Assembly: GCA_029204225.1 (NCBI GenBank) | Contig: CM055097.1 | Span: 14,079,221 to 14,143,220, forward strand | Direction of reading: 5' to 3' | Source of the DNA: Diphasiastrum complanatum | Taxonomy: Eukaryota; Streptophyta; Lycopodiopsida; Lycopodiales; Lycopodiaceae | Length of the DNA stretch: 64,000 nucleotides | Part shown: in pieces, positions 1 to 10,015 of the stretch | Position numbering within the stretch: position 1 is the first letter of the stretch | How the letters are laid out: the number at the start of each line of letters is the position of its first letter | Position numbers and translations under genes: made by a program | The notes under the pieces: generated by a model | Seen by the model: the letters and a program-made list of their open reading frames with translations, nothing else | Told to the model about the DNA's origin: nothing | The model's database searches: none

Positions 1-6
1 TCTCGA

Positions 7-528
7 GTGCTATTCCTAAAGACGAAGCTGCACACATTACGGATGGATGATGGTGCAACTATCACCGATCACCTATTGAAGGTAAGGGAGATTCGTGATC
101 AACTAGCTGTCGTTGGAGAGCGAGTACAGGATCGCGAGATTGTTCAATTGACATTGAACAGCTTGAGTGAGTCACATCAGATGTTTGTGACAAGCATTGC
201 CACACGGGAGAATCTTCCAATCTATGAAGAGCTAGGTGGATTACTTTTGCAGGAAGAGCAACATCAAGAGAACTTAAATCATTGTAACAGGGGCTACGAT
301 CAAGCTCTTGCAGTTAGAGGACGAGGCGGAAGATTTGGCAATGGTAGGTATCAATCGAGAGGAAAAAACTCAAGCCAAAATTCATTTCAACAATTTCACG
401 AGGCAATTGAAATCAAGGTCGAGGTCAAGGACGTGGCTATTCCAAGCAAACTAAACCTGGAAATTGTAGGTATTGCAACAAACCTGGCCATTGGAAGTGT
501 GAACGCTTCAAGAAACAAAAGGAGATAG
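7..528 (+). pseudogene. copia gag (UBN2-type), C-terminal part
   Basis: The product would be the capsid/nucleocapsid precursor of a copia element. The visible part begins LFLKTKLHTLRMDDG and carries the helix-rich UBN2 pattern (HLLKVREIRDQL, then LTLNSLSESHQMF), followed by an Arg/Gly-rich linker. The zinc knuckle lies in another frame near 462-515 (CRYCNKPGHWKCERF). Its spacing is two residues short of CX2CX4HX4C, so it is probably non-functional. The frame shift falls at about 395-420. The gene starts before the window, so the N-terminus is not seen. Confidence 0.75.
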
Positions 529-694
529 CACAAAGAAAAGGCAAATGGCAAGCGGACAATTATGCTGATCAACATCAATTTGATGACGATCATTATGAAG
601 ACAATTATGTTGATCAACATCATTGACGATGATGATCAATATGAAGATGATGCAGGTGAAAGCTCAAACTTGTTCATTGCGGCGCTAATGACAA

Positions 695-1042
695 GTGACA
701 AAGCAAAGGATACCTGGTACATGTGGAGCGTCCAAGCACATGACTTTGAGGAAGGAGTGGTTTTCGGAATTCAAGGAAATCCACAATGGCGATGAAGTTG
801 GACAAGCTGGTGGCCAATTGTTACCTGTGAAAGGATTTGGAGTGGTACTAGTGAAGCTAGTCAGCGGAATGATAAAGCGGATAAGCAATGTGCAATATGT
901 TCTTGGTTTAGCCAACAATTTACTATCAGTTGGGACGATGGCTTTTCAACAACTCAAGGTTGAGTTTGATAGCGACAAATGTCTCGTCAAGGACATCAAG
1001 AATCACTACAAAGTGATTGCTACAGAAGCTAGAGTCAACTAA
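695..1042 (+). pseudogene. copia protease region
   Basis: This is the aspartic protease region of fragment D. The frame holds GASKHMTLRKEWFSEF, the right half of the usual copia protease motif (D-S-G-A-x-x-H-M). The DSG part is out of frame at 712-740, so the active site is broken. The downstream ISNVQYVLGLANNLLSVG matches the region that leads into GAG-pre-integrase. A stop at 1040 separates it from the pre-integrase part, and another stop pair lies near 1118-1123. Confidence 0.7.
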
Positions 1043-1440
1043 AATCGACTCTATAAATTGAATGCGAGATCTTTTACTCAAGCTATGGTAAGCATTGTTG
1101 ATAGTCGAAGTGATCTTTGGCATCAATGATTTGGTCATATCAGTGCTCAAAGTTTACAGATTCTGAAAAGAAGTAATCTAATTATTGGATTGCCTGATAT
1201 TTCTTTTGAAGGAAAAATCTGTGCAGGTTGCATTTTAGAAAAACAACATAGAGAGAGGTTTTCCAAAAGTGGAGCAAGGAGAGCCAGTGGCATCCTAGAT
1301 CTTGTCCACAGTAATCTATGTGGACCAATGCAAACTAGAGTCTCTTAGTGGCTGCTATTACTTTATTACCTTTATTGATGATTATAGCAGATGCATTTGG
1401 ATTTATTTCATAAGCAAGAAGTCAAACGCTTTTGCCTCAC

Positions 1441-1833
1441 TGTAGGTTTGTCGGCTGATCTTCCAGCATCATTATTTGACTGTGTGATTTCATTTGAAAT
1501 CTTGTGAGTAGTGTATCCCACATCTCCTTTTCTTTGGAGAGTGTAGCCAGGTCAAGTGTGAGGCTATCCTCGATGGATGATGATAGCAAGGTTACTGCCT
1601 TGTCATTTTTCTCCCTCCATTCATGTAGCTCCTTGCCTGTTGTTGTAGGCATCTCCTCTATGCCATCTACTCAGGGGAAAAATTCTTCACCCTTTAGTAT
1701 CAGCAAGGTCTTTACCTTCTATGCTAGGAAGTTAGATCCTGACAAATCCAGAACTGTATAGATATTGGATTGTATGTTGCTGATTGAAGCCATTGCTTCT
1801 GAATTCGTGTTCACTTGTTGATGGTTGTTTGTT
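1441..1833 (-). pseudogene. copia family A gag, N-terminal piece (copy A1)
   Basis: The - strand encodes the start of an A-family gag (MASISNIQSN, then LDLSGSNFLA) and, after frame damage near 1650-1720, a segment beginning MPTTTGKELHEWREKND and ending MMLEDQPTNLQ. The same two blocks recur nearly residue for residue at 4235-4582 and the first block again at 22461. This is the DUF4219/UBN2 gag type. It lies directly downstream (in - sense) of an LTR and primer-binding site, so it is the start of an internal region cut off at 1440. Confidence 0.8.
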
Positions 1834-1883
1834 TGAATACTTAGCCTCTTGGATCTGATAGATGTCAGAATTTGACAAGGTAA

Positions 1884-1895
1884 GCTATGATACCA
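1884..1895 (-). other. copia primer-binding site (degenerate)
   Basis: On the - strand the bases read TGGTATCATAGC. This differs by one base from the usual plant copia site TGGTATCAGAGC, which pairs with the 3' end of initiator Met tRNA. It sits two bases inside the LTR edge and about 60 bases before the gag start, as expected. Confidence 0.75.
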
Positions 1896-1897
1896 CT

Positions 1898-2570
1898 GAT
1901 GCGAAAAATGCACTCAGAAAATACAGATTCCAACTAGAACTCTGGTGACAAACTGATAAAAATCTCGAATCATTTGCGAATAGTTTTCGATTTATTTTCC
2001 TGTTTGAGAATAATTCGTCTTGGATCAATCAGGCCCTGTAACACAACGAAACAAAATGAGATGAAATCTAGACGAAAACGAAATGAAACGAAGCGAAGCA
2101 AGATTTAAACAAGCTCTGACATTGATTCATGTTGAAAGCATAGAGATCGCAAAACAACACGAAACGAAATGAAGCACAAGCATTCACGAAAAGATCAATC
2201 AGGCTCTGTAACGAGATGAGACGAGACGAGACGACACGAAACAAGACGAAACGAAACAAAACTTAGGTGAGCTCTGAAATTGATTTATCCTTATAGCCAA
2301 GTGATCGTGAAGCGAAAGGATTCATGAACAAGATCAATTTGTCAGGAATTCAGATCCTTCAGATATTATTCCTACAATCCTTCAGAGTGTAGACAAACAC
2401 TGCTGATCTACGTTAACAAATTAATATAGCATTCAACAATATCAAACCAATGTGCGAAATTGAATAAACAAGTGAATCAGACACGTGAATTTAGCAAACA
2501 AATTTGCATTCAAGATCATACAATCATACAAAATAATATGTGCACAACAACTACAATATTATCTATTGAT
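1898..2570 (-). repeat. LTR of copia family A, with internal tandem units
   Basis: The edge next to the primer site is at about 1898. The other edge is approximate (~2570), set by matching the 3' end of the + strand A copy at 11095-11375. The LTR contains two imperfect direct units, 2023-2192 and 2193-2331, each opening with GATCAATCAGG and each rich in ACGAA/ACGAG words. The same LTR serves as 3' LTR for the gag-protease copy at 3095-4582 and as 5' LTR for the gag piece at 1441-1833. Confidence 0.7.
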
Positions 2571-3094
2571 CTTCTTGATTCTTCAAGCATTGCATGATAG
2601 ATCCATGTAGTGCATTGGCGTGAGAGAAATACAGTTCTCTCATGAATAATGTCTCGCTTATTAGCGGACTTTTGGATCTACAGATCTTCTACAAAATTGT
2701 CTCACACGCAGGCGGACATGTATTCTGTATTTTCGTCTTCTGACTCTTGTCTTGCTTACAATATTATGCATCAAACAAAAAGTATATAGTCATGTTATGT
2801 AACTTCCAGATTAGAGAGATTAAACATCTACAACTAATCATGAATTGCAAGAGCAGTAGATTAGCCATGATCTAGAGTACTTCTGCAAATATTTGTACCC
2901 TATGGTACTTGGCTGATCTTCTTGGTCAGTTGAGGAGCACGACTAATTTCGTGTTGTGTCGTGTCGTGTCATGTAGTCTTTTGTCAAAAGTTCAAGATTG
3001 AAAGCTAGCAAAGCTTTGCCAATAGAAACATTTTGTTTCTTCATCTCCCATGTGAAATCAGGGATAAGGGTGTATTGTTGTCACCTTACCACAT
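2571..3094 (-). other. Decayed 3' end of copia A; little readable
   Basis: Between the LTR and the protease ORF the - strand keeps only a short possible RNase H remnant near 2640-2690 (IQKSANKRDIIHERT). I cannot extend it. The stretch 2780-3090 has no readable domain. It does contain a TCGTGTCGTGTC run near 2955-2975 that resembles the word usage inside the A LTR. Integrase and RT of this copy are missing. Confidence 0.45.
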
Positions 3095-3820
3095 CTATCC
3101 CTGATAAAGTGCCATTGAGTTCATGTGGCAGAGTCTTCTGTGCCACATAGTGTCTGGTGAGTCGTCATGGGTCTGATGCATCTGATCTTCAGGTAGGCGC
3201 ACATTTAGATGATATAGGTTGTCTTTCCTTCTGCCTTGAGCTATGAGAGTGTTGGTGCTGGCGTCAATCACGTTGCATGCTTCATTAGAAAGTGCCACAT
3301 GCATCCCTACATCTGCTATTCTTGCTACATAGAGCAAGTCTTGCTGCAGAGTAGGCACAAACAGAACGTCTTTGAGTCGTCTGTCTCTGTCGTTGGTGTT
3401 GAGCCACAGTGAACCAATGTCGTTTACTTGATGTCTAGATCCATCTCCAAGAACTATGAATCTTGAGGGATCCGCACTTTTGAAATCAAACATTATTCGT
3501 CTTGATGTCACGAAGTGTGAGGTAGCTCCTGAATCTAGGATCACCTCATCTGTGTCAGACGTTGATGTTGCACACACATCTTCACAGTTGTAGGCGGTCG
3601 AACAATTTCTGTTCGTTCTTTCTTCGCCCATCTTCGATCTCTCGGCCTCCTCGACATAGGAAGAACTATTGTTGTTCTCCTGTTTGTTCTGTGCTGATCT
3701 GTTTCTTGGGTTTTGGCGGCAATCCATGGCTGCATGACCCTTCTTATGGCAATGTATACACTCAATCTTGGGATTGAGCCACCAGGTATCTACTGTATGT
3801 CCGTCTCTTCTGCATCTCAC
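3095..3820 (-). pseudogene. copia A zinc knuckle, protease and pre-integrase region
   Basis: This open frame covers the end of gag and start of pol of copy A2. It carries two zinc-knuckle units: the first ends in Trp where Cys is expected (HTVDTWW), and the second is intact (CIHCHKKGHAAMDC). Then follow the protease active site VILDSGATSHFV and the pre-integrase segment (TMWHRRLCHMNSMALYQG), where it stops. No ATG is conserved at its upstream end; it is a frameshifted continuation of the gag at 3821-4582. The protease motif looks intact, but the rest of pol is absent. Confidence 0.85.
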
Positions 3821-4582
3821 GCAGTTCTTCTTGTCTGTATCTTGTTGTTTCGGCCTCCCTTTGGTTTTCCAGTTGCTCCTGCTGGTCCCCTCTACTTGCT
3901 AGTCACGATCCTGCCTCTGATTCAACTCCCTCTTAGGCTTGAATTGTTTCTTGGATTTTTCTTTGTTGCCGTAGAGGGCCTGGTCAGAATCATCCTTGTG
4001 ATCAAGGTGTTCTCTGGCCTCAACTTCCTCTCGAATCTCGACAATCGCCTTTTCAAGATTCATGGTAGGATCTTTTGCGAGCAGGGTTCATGTCATCTTA
4101 AAAGATCAAGGTAAGGCTCTCAACAGGTACGTGAGCTGCTTCTCAGCTGATATTGCATTCTCTGCTCCAGAGTTGTGTGGAGATAGAAACAAATCCTTCA
4201 TCTTTCTCATGAAGGAGGTGAGGTCTTTTCCATCCTATTGTAGATTTGTCAGGTGATCTTCCAACATCATGATATGACCTCTTGATTTCGTCTGAAATCT
4301 TGTGAGCAATGCATCCCACATCTCCTTAGCTTTGGAGAGTGTAGTCAGGTCAAGTGTAAGGCTATCTTCGATGGAAGATGATAGCAAGGCTACTGCCTTG
4401 TCGTTTTTCTCCCTCCATTTGCATAGTTCCTTGCCTGTTGTTGTAGGCATTTCTTCTGTGCCATCCACCCAGGGAAAGAGTCCTTCACCCTTGAGTATTA
4501 AAACTTTCCAAGCTAGAAAATTAGATCCTGAAAAATCAAGTATCGTGCAGATCTTGCTTTGCATGCTGCTGATCGAAGCCAT
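3821..4582 (-). pseudogene. copia A gag (copy A2)
   Basis: The start codon at 4582 opens MASISSMQSKICTILDFSGS. The frame stays open to 4235 (MMLEDHLTNLQ) and then continues in other frames through KNCVRCRRDGH into the zinc-knuckle ORF. It is the longest A-family gag in the window. The product would be the structural capsid protein of the element. At least two frameshifts and several stops lie between 3830 and 4234, so it is inactive. The 5' leader and primer site are at 4583-4739. Confidence 0.82.
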
Positions 4583-5085
4583 TATTTCTTGAAGTATGTT
4601 TCTTTGTTGATGGTTGTCTGTCTGAATGCTTGGCCTCCTAGTCTCTCTTCATCACACTAGGCCAGCATTTCACGATTATAGACCACTATGTTAGCTCGTA
4701 TGATTCGGACGAAGCCCTCGGTTCCTGCTCTGATACTACTGATGAGAAGAAAAGGTGATTGACTGATGAGAAATTTGTCGGATTCGCAAAACTTTCACGA
4801 AGGTGAATCAATCACGACTCTCTTCAGCTTGGATGGAGTTCAGATGCGACCGTTGGACACTACCAGCTGAATCGAGTCGTGATTGATTCGCCTTCGTGAA
4901 AGTTTCGTGAATCCGATGAATTTCTCATCAGTCAATCACCTTGTCTTCTCACTAGTGGTATAAGAGCAGGTTATCCTGTCATATTATGGCATAACCAAGA
5001 AGCTGGCAGATCCACGAGGCCAAGCATTCAGACAGACATCCATCAGCAAAGAAACAGACTTCAAGAAGCAATGGCTTCGATCAGT
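4565..5085. repeat. Large inverted repeat: two A-family 5' ends head to head
   Basis: The left arm (about 4565-4820) is the gag start, leader, primer site (4728-4739, - strand) and LTR end of copy A2. The right arm (about 4871-5085) is the same parts on the + strand: LTR end, primer site TGGTATAAGAGC at 4957-4968, leader, and ATGGCTTCGATCAG at 5071. By eye the arms agree at roughly nine bases in ten over the LTR ends, with a divergent patch at 4640-4720. The centre is near 4845. A fold of this size could be unstable or a source of hairpin RNA. Confidence 0.85.
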
Positions 5086-5107
5086 AGATGAGAAGAAAAG
5101 GTGGTGA

Positions 5108-5305
5108 CATTTTGCGCTTTCCGTTTTCTCCTATCAAATGTCTGCTGATCTTCTTCAATCATTGGCCTTGTCTCCTCACCTGTCACGATCTCCCATAGCT
5201 TCTTTTCCATCAGAATGTTCTTCAATTTGAATTTCTAAACTGCATAGTTGCTGGCTCCTTCCAATTTGCTTGACTCATTGAGGACACTCTCGCTTAGAGT
5301 TGCCA
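5108..5305 (-). pseudogene. copia B gag N-terminus
   Basis: From an ATG at 5305 the - strand reads MATLSESVLNESSKLEGASN, then an in-frame stop, then KFKLKNILMEKKLWEIVTGE and a run ending RRKRKAQNV. This is the classic copia DUF4219/gag opening (GxNYxxWKxxxxxxL). The piece is 66 codons long and stops at the junction near 5100. It is the missing start of the gag that begins internally at 9998. Confidence 0.75.
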
Positions 5306-5931
5306 TAATTGCACTTATATGAGTAAGGATTGCAAAAATAAAAAATTTGCTGTGAAATTGACAAATGACGTCTATGACCACTTTCCAATCCGAGCTATGA
5401 ATTGAAAGTTAAGCCAAATTAAAGATTTTGGCCTTAAAATGGCTCACAACTGCCCTTAAGCTTAAAAAATGGCAATTATTGCCAAACTACCATTTTTTAA
5501 AATTCAATTCAAATCCAATAGATTATCAAATACTCCTTTTGTATGAGTAAGCCAAATCAAAATGAAACTGTATTTCTCAAAATGAAATTACACTGTACAT
5601 ATAGTTGTTCACTCAGGCAACCCATGCATGACCCAGGTTGCTGTTGGCAGGATGCATGTCCCGTTGACTTGCCTCGTGGCGAGGCCAACTGCATCTATGC
5701 ATAGTTAGGTACTTATCCAGTGATCTAACCCTTGTTGACAAGCGGGAGGGCTATACTACGCAAGATCTTCGACCCTACAAAACAAAGTGTTCGCAATTCT
5801 TTCACCCTTTATTCGTCTGTGCAAATTTGCGTGTAAATATGCAAGCTGTGTGACAACGTTAGTAAGTATGCAGCAAGAATGGAGGCAAATTAAAAATGGG
5901 ATTTAAGAGAGTAGAAGGAGTAAATCCAACA
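5306..5931 (-). repeat. LTR (and leader) of copia B
   Basis: On the - strand a polypurine tract (5932-5940, AAGAGGGGG) is followed at once by TGTTGGATTTAC, so the LTR begins at 5931. The inner end is not resolved: no clear CA plus Met-tRNA primer site was found before the gag ATG at 5305. The LTR proper therefore ends somewhere between about 5640 and 5340, and the rest is leader. Nothing else is readable in it. Confidence 0.6.
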
Positions 5932-6116
5932 CCCCCTCTTAATCTGGATCCGTGAATTCCTTGATCTTCAGACTGAGCAATGCACAAATTTTGTTGTGTG
6001 CATTATTACTGAGTATCGACTGATAGGACCCACAATACAATAGCACAATGATTCTACTTTAATTCTAACTGTCTCCCTTAAAGTAGAGTCTACTTTTTAT
6101 ACAGTCATATATATAG

Positions 6117-6661
6117 TTTTAAAGTCAACAAACTTTAAGTATAGAAAGCTTTGATCTAAACTTATCAAACTTTTCTCCAACAAGTGGCTTAGTGAAAATA
6201 TCAGCTAGTTATTCTTCCGTACTACAATGAACAACATGAATTTCACGACTCAGCAGCCTCTCACGTATAAAGTGATATTGAATCTCAATGTGTTTGGTTC
6301 TCGCATGGAACACTGGATTCTTTGCTAGCTGAATGCCACTCTGACTGTCGCTATGTAACGTCGTGGGATTTTTCTGCTTCATGCCAACTTCTTCCAAGAT
6401 TTGTCTCAACCATATAGCTTCATGTGCTGCACTACACATTGCCTTATACTCTGCTTCTGTGATGAATAGAGCAATTGTACTTTGCTTTTTACTAGACCAG
6501 GAAAAGCAACTACCACAAAGCTGGAATACATAACCTGTTGTGGATCTACGATCATCATAGTCACCTCCCCAATCCGCATTCACATAGCCACACAACTCAG
6601 GTAAACCCTCATGCTTTCTGTAAATCAAGCCATAATCTGAAGTGCCTTTTACATAATGCAT
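6117..6661 (-). pseudogene. copia B RNase H
   Basis: This is the RNase H domain that ends the pol polyprotein. The frame shows the catalytic pattern NADWGGD, TEAEY and SDSQSG, then the typical tail RTKHIEIQYHFIRE. After a stop at 6207-6209 the tail LADIFTKPL continues to a stop near 6117. All four acidic positions appear to be present, so decay is recent. The frame joins RT at 6662-6791 only through a frame change. Confidence 0.85.
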
Positions 6662-6791
6662 TCCAATGCGTTTTTGTAGGTGTTGTCATAAACCGACTTA
6701 CAATACCAACAGCATAGCATATATCTGTTCTAGTCGTGGTAAGGTAAATCAAGCTCCCTACTAGCTGCCTATACAGCGTAGCATCAAATGA

Positions 6792-7806
6792 TTATGACTC
6801 ATCAAGCTTAGAAAGCTTTTTACCTGGTTCAATAGGAGTATTCACTGGTTTGCAATCCTGCAACCTAAACCTGTGCAACAACTCTTTGACATACTTCACT
6901 TGTGTTAAACCCACTTCGTGTCTTTTTTGCCACACCTCTACTCCAAGGCAATAATGCATCAGGCTGAAATCTGTCATCTCGAATTGTTCCATGAGGTCTT
7001 TCTTGATCATGTCTATCATCTCTTGATTATTTTTCGTAATAATCAAGTCATCAACATAAAGAGCAATCAAAGAAACCATACCATCAAAGCATAAGACATA
7101 CATATTTGGATCAGAATGTGTTCTCACCATCCCCTTTGAACGAAAGTAGCATCTATCCTACTATACCACATGCACGTGGTGCCTATTTAAGACCATAAAG
7201 TGCTTTCTTCAAGCGACATACTTTATTTTCTTGTCCTTTCGCTACAAAGCCTTCAGGTTGATCCATGAACACCTCTTCTTCTAAATCACCATTTAGAAAA
7301 GTAGATTTCACATCCATTTGATGCAAAGGCCAGCCAAAATGTGAAGCTAAAGCAACAAGTAGACGTAGAGTATTCCACTTACATACTGGCGCAAAGGTCT
7401 CATCATAGTCGTTGTCTTTACTTTGTGCATACCCTTTGATCACCAATCTTGCCTTGTGCTTTGCTATACTTCCATCTGCATGGTACTTAGTTCTGTATAC
7501 CCATTTGCAACCAATGGGTTTCTTGCCAATTGGTGGTTCTACTAAGTCCCATGTGCTATGCTTAGCAATTAACTCCATCTCCTCTCCCATGGCCTTGACC
7601 CAAATGTCATCATCCTTCGCTTCACCATAAGTCGAAGGTTCTTTGCTTTGAATAATGCTAGATAAGAGAGCATAATTTGCTTCATACCTTTCAGGTTGTG
7701 TCTTCTCTCTTGTTGATCTTCGTAGTTCTCCTTGGCTAGATGATCCTGGAAAGTCATCCATGTCGCGGCTCTCCAACAATCTCTCAAACCACTTAGGGAG
7801 CTTCAT
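6792..7806 (-). pseudogene. copia B reverse transcriptase (RVT_2)
   Basis: Two open pieces make up the RT. The first (7806-7183) carries the lead-in RRSTREKTQPERYEANYAL, then DDDIWVKAMGEEMELI, IGCKWVYRTKYHADGS, KARLVIKGYAQ, and MDVKSTFLNGDLEEEVFM up to KKALYGLK. The second (7130-6792) holds the catalytic YVDD in LIALYVDDLIITK and the downstream LGVEV, LTQVKYV and PVNTPIEPGKKL blocks. The gap at 7131-7182 is a stop plus frameshift. One aspartate of the first acidic motif is present (MDVKS), and YVDD is intact. Confidence 0.88.
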
Positions 7807-7857
7807 GTCAGGTGATCGGCTTCCTGGTGAAAATGTATCTCACGGTACATCCTTCTC

Positions 7858-8374
7858 CTAGCGTTTGTCACCTGCAACTTCAATCCTTCTCGCACCAAAA
7901 TGTTGGTCTCTACCTCTCCAACCTTTCTCTAGAGGTTGAGTAGTAGTATCTTGAGATGTATCCTCATGTTCATCACTTGGAAAGTCAATAAATGGATCAT
8001 CATCAGGAGTTATCCTCACTATACCATCTTTCCCACTGGACCTGTCTATCTTCTTAGCATCCTCGTCTTCATACATCTTGGATTCATCAAAGATAACATA
8101 ACGGCTTACATGGATTTTGTTTTCCACTAGATCAAAATCTATAGCCCTTCACACGATCAATATATCCTAGGAATATACACTTGATAGCTTTCACATCAAG
8201 TTTACGTCTCTCTTCCTTAGGAATGTGTACAAAGGCCTTACATCCAAAGATTCGCAAGTGGTTCACCTTTGGCTTCTTCTTTGTGAATGCTTCCTTAGGT
8301 GTTATATTTGGTATGGCAATGGTAGGACCTCTATTTTGAAGATAGACTGTCATATTGCGCATGCTTCTGACCAA
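7858..8374 (-). pseudogene. copia B integrase C-terminus and linker to RT
   Basis: Two open pieces, 8374-8132 and 8127-7858, are separated by one stop. The first holds the post-core integrase block (PKEAFTKKKPKVNHLRIFGC, then KCIFLGY and KGYRF). The second begins with the conserved VSRYVIFDESKMY and runs into an acidic, poorly conserved linker. Together they bridge the integrase core at 8350-8898 and the RT at 7806. Confidence 0.8.
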
Positions 8375-8898
8375 AAATCTTTTGGTAGTTTCATCTTAGC
8401 TAGCATAGATCTGACACTTTCCACAATCGTATGGTTCTTGCGCTCAGCTACACCATTGAGAGCAGGAGTATGAGCTTGTGTAAATTGTCTTTTGATCCCA
8501 CACTGATCACAAAGATCATTGAAGTCATTAGACTTGTACTCATCTCCACTATCTGATCTCAGGACTTTGATCTTTCTATCTGTCTGATTTTCGACCAATG
8601 CTTTGAAGCTTTTGAGATTGTCAAATGCATCCGATTTCTTCTTCAAGAAGTAGATCCACTTCTTACGAGACATATCATCAATAAAGGTCATGAAATAGAA
8701 GGCTTTACCTAAGGACATAGTCCTCATAGGCCCACAAAAATCTGTGTGGATCAAATCCAGGATGTTCTTTGCCCTTGCAACACCACCTTTATTGAACTTC
8801 TCTCGATGCTGCTTCCCATATACAAATGATTCGCACATCGATTTCAAGTGGTCTTGTATGGCAGACAATCCTGTTACCATCTCCAATTTTCTCATCAA
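8350..8898 (-). pseudogene. copia B integrase core
   Basis: The core catalytic domain of integrase (rve). All three acidic residues of the D,D35E triad are visible: LIHTDFCGPM, LRSDSGDEY and NGVAERKNHTI. Upstream is the end of the zinc-binding part (KSMCESFVYGKQHREKF). The pre-integrase segment before 8898 is damaged by frameshifts up to 9030. The domain inserts element cDNA into the genome; here it is disconnected from both neighbours. Confidence 0.87.
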
Positions 8899-9024
8899 AA
8901 TGAGGCTTCCTTAGTTCAAGTGACCAAGCCTCTTATGCCACAACTCAGTTTGCAATGGAATGGATGATACGAGTCTCTATTGCCCCTTGATTGTAGCATT
9001 CAACATGTACAATTTTGTATTGGG

Positions 9025-9553
9025 CTATCTTACTCCATCTGCAATAACTTTGAACTTTTGGTTCACATTCTTCACAAAGCAACGATCATGGAAAAATTCT
9101 ACTTTCAACTTTTGATCAGTAATGACTCCAACAGAAAGTAGATTTTTCTTCAAAATTTGTACGTAAGGTACCCTGATCAACTTGCTTTTGCCATCAGTAG
9201 TTGGATTGAAACGGTGCATATCTCCTTGATCTTGCACACAACACCATTTGCTTGTGAAACGGACATTCCATTATCCAACACTTTCAAGCTACTGAACCAA
9301 TCCTTGTTACTTGTCATGTGTCTTGTGGCTCCCGAGTCAATATACCACGTTTGATCATCTTGATTATATGACAATGCAGATATGAAGATGCTAGAGTCTT
9401 CAATCTCACCCTCATCGACAAGGTTACTTGCTTGTTTTGGTTTTCCCTTGTCTTGTTCCGCCAGAAATTTGCGACATTCACTCTTCCAATGGCCCTTTTT
9501 ACCACAATGGAAGAACTTGCCTTTCTTCTTGGTCTTACTGAAAGATCTCTCAT
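9025..9553 (-). pseudogene. copia B zinc knuckle and protease
   Basis: Reading across one frame change, the - strand shows a knuckle FFHCGKKGHWKSEC (first Cys replaced by Phe), the linker FLAEQDKGKPKQASNLVDEG, the protease active site WYIDSGATRHMTSN, and the tail VPYVQILKKNLLSVGVITDQ. The DSG triad is intact. The frame change is near 9180-9237. Confidence 0.8.
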
Positions 9554-9571
9554 CTGAGTCTTGGCAAATTG

Positions 9572-9998
9572 CTATATAGACTTTTTCTTGTCCTTGCCCT
9601 TGTCTTGTTTTTGACGGGTCGCAAGTGTCTGATCGTCAGTATTTTGACGTCTAACTTTCACCATTTCTCGTCGTCGCTCTTCATGCATCAAGATTCTGAT
9701 GAGCTCGTCAAAGGTTGGCAATCTTTCTCTTGATGTTGTTCCGCTTTCAAACATTTGATAGGGTTCTGCAATGCCGCACAATGCATTGTGCACCAGCTCC
9801 ACATCAGGTATGTGCTCACCAATAGAATGCAGTTCATCCCTCATTGTCTTGATTCTGGTCATGTACGTCTGAATGTGCTCTCCTTGCTCCATTCGGGCAC
9901 TATTCAGCTTTGACTTCAGAAACATGATTGCAAAACACTTGAAACTTCTACCGTAGGCTAAAAGCAGTATGTCGAGCCAACTGTGATGTCAGAAGTTG
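9572..9998 (-). pseudogene. copia B gag, central and C-terminal part
   Basis: An open frame from 9925 reads MFLKSKLNSARMEQGEHIQT and continues through TRIKTMRDELHSIG and FDELIRILMHEERRREMV, the UBN2 gag pattern. Upstream to 9998 a different frame gives AYGRSFKCFAI, so a shift lies near 9926. The true start is 4.7 kb away at 5305 because of the permutation. At the other end it runs into the knuckle at 9553. Confidence 0.82.
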
Positions 9999-10015
9999 AA
10001 AATAATGACCTGCAC

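Larger units (their letters stand above)
1..1440 (+). mobile_element. Ty1/copia fragment 'D' (gag-protease-start of integrase)
   Basis: A 5'-truncated copia element that enters from the left edge of the window. Reading on the + strand it shows gag, a CCHC-like stretch, protease, the GAG-pre-integrase segment (DLWH, then CAGCILEKQHRERF around 1220-1260) and the beginning of the integrase core (DLVHSNLCGPM near 1300-1330). Stops and frameshifts interrupt every domain. It ends abruptly at about 1440, where the sequence switches to a - strand gag of another family. No LTR of this copy is in the window. It is dead, and its gag resembles that of family B on the other side of the locus. Confidence 0.85.
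5086..10015 (-). mobile_element. Ty1/copia family B, circularly permuted, nested in family A
   Basis: On the - strand the order is gag (C-terminal part, from 9998), protease, integrase, RT, RNase H, polypurine tract, LTR, then gag N-terminus (5305 to 5108). A normal element would have the gag N-terminus at the opposite end. Both flanks belong to one + strand A-family copy (left part ends at 5085, right part resumes at about 10016). The gag region absent between the two ends is roughly 35-50 residues. Frameshifts and stops in several domains make it inactive, but it is the best-preserved copia pol in the window. Confidence 0.75.
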
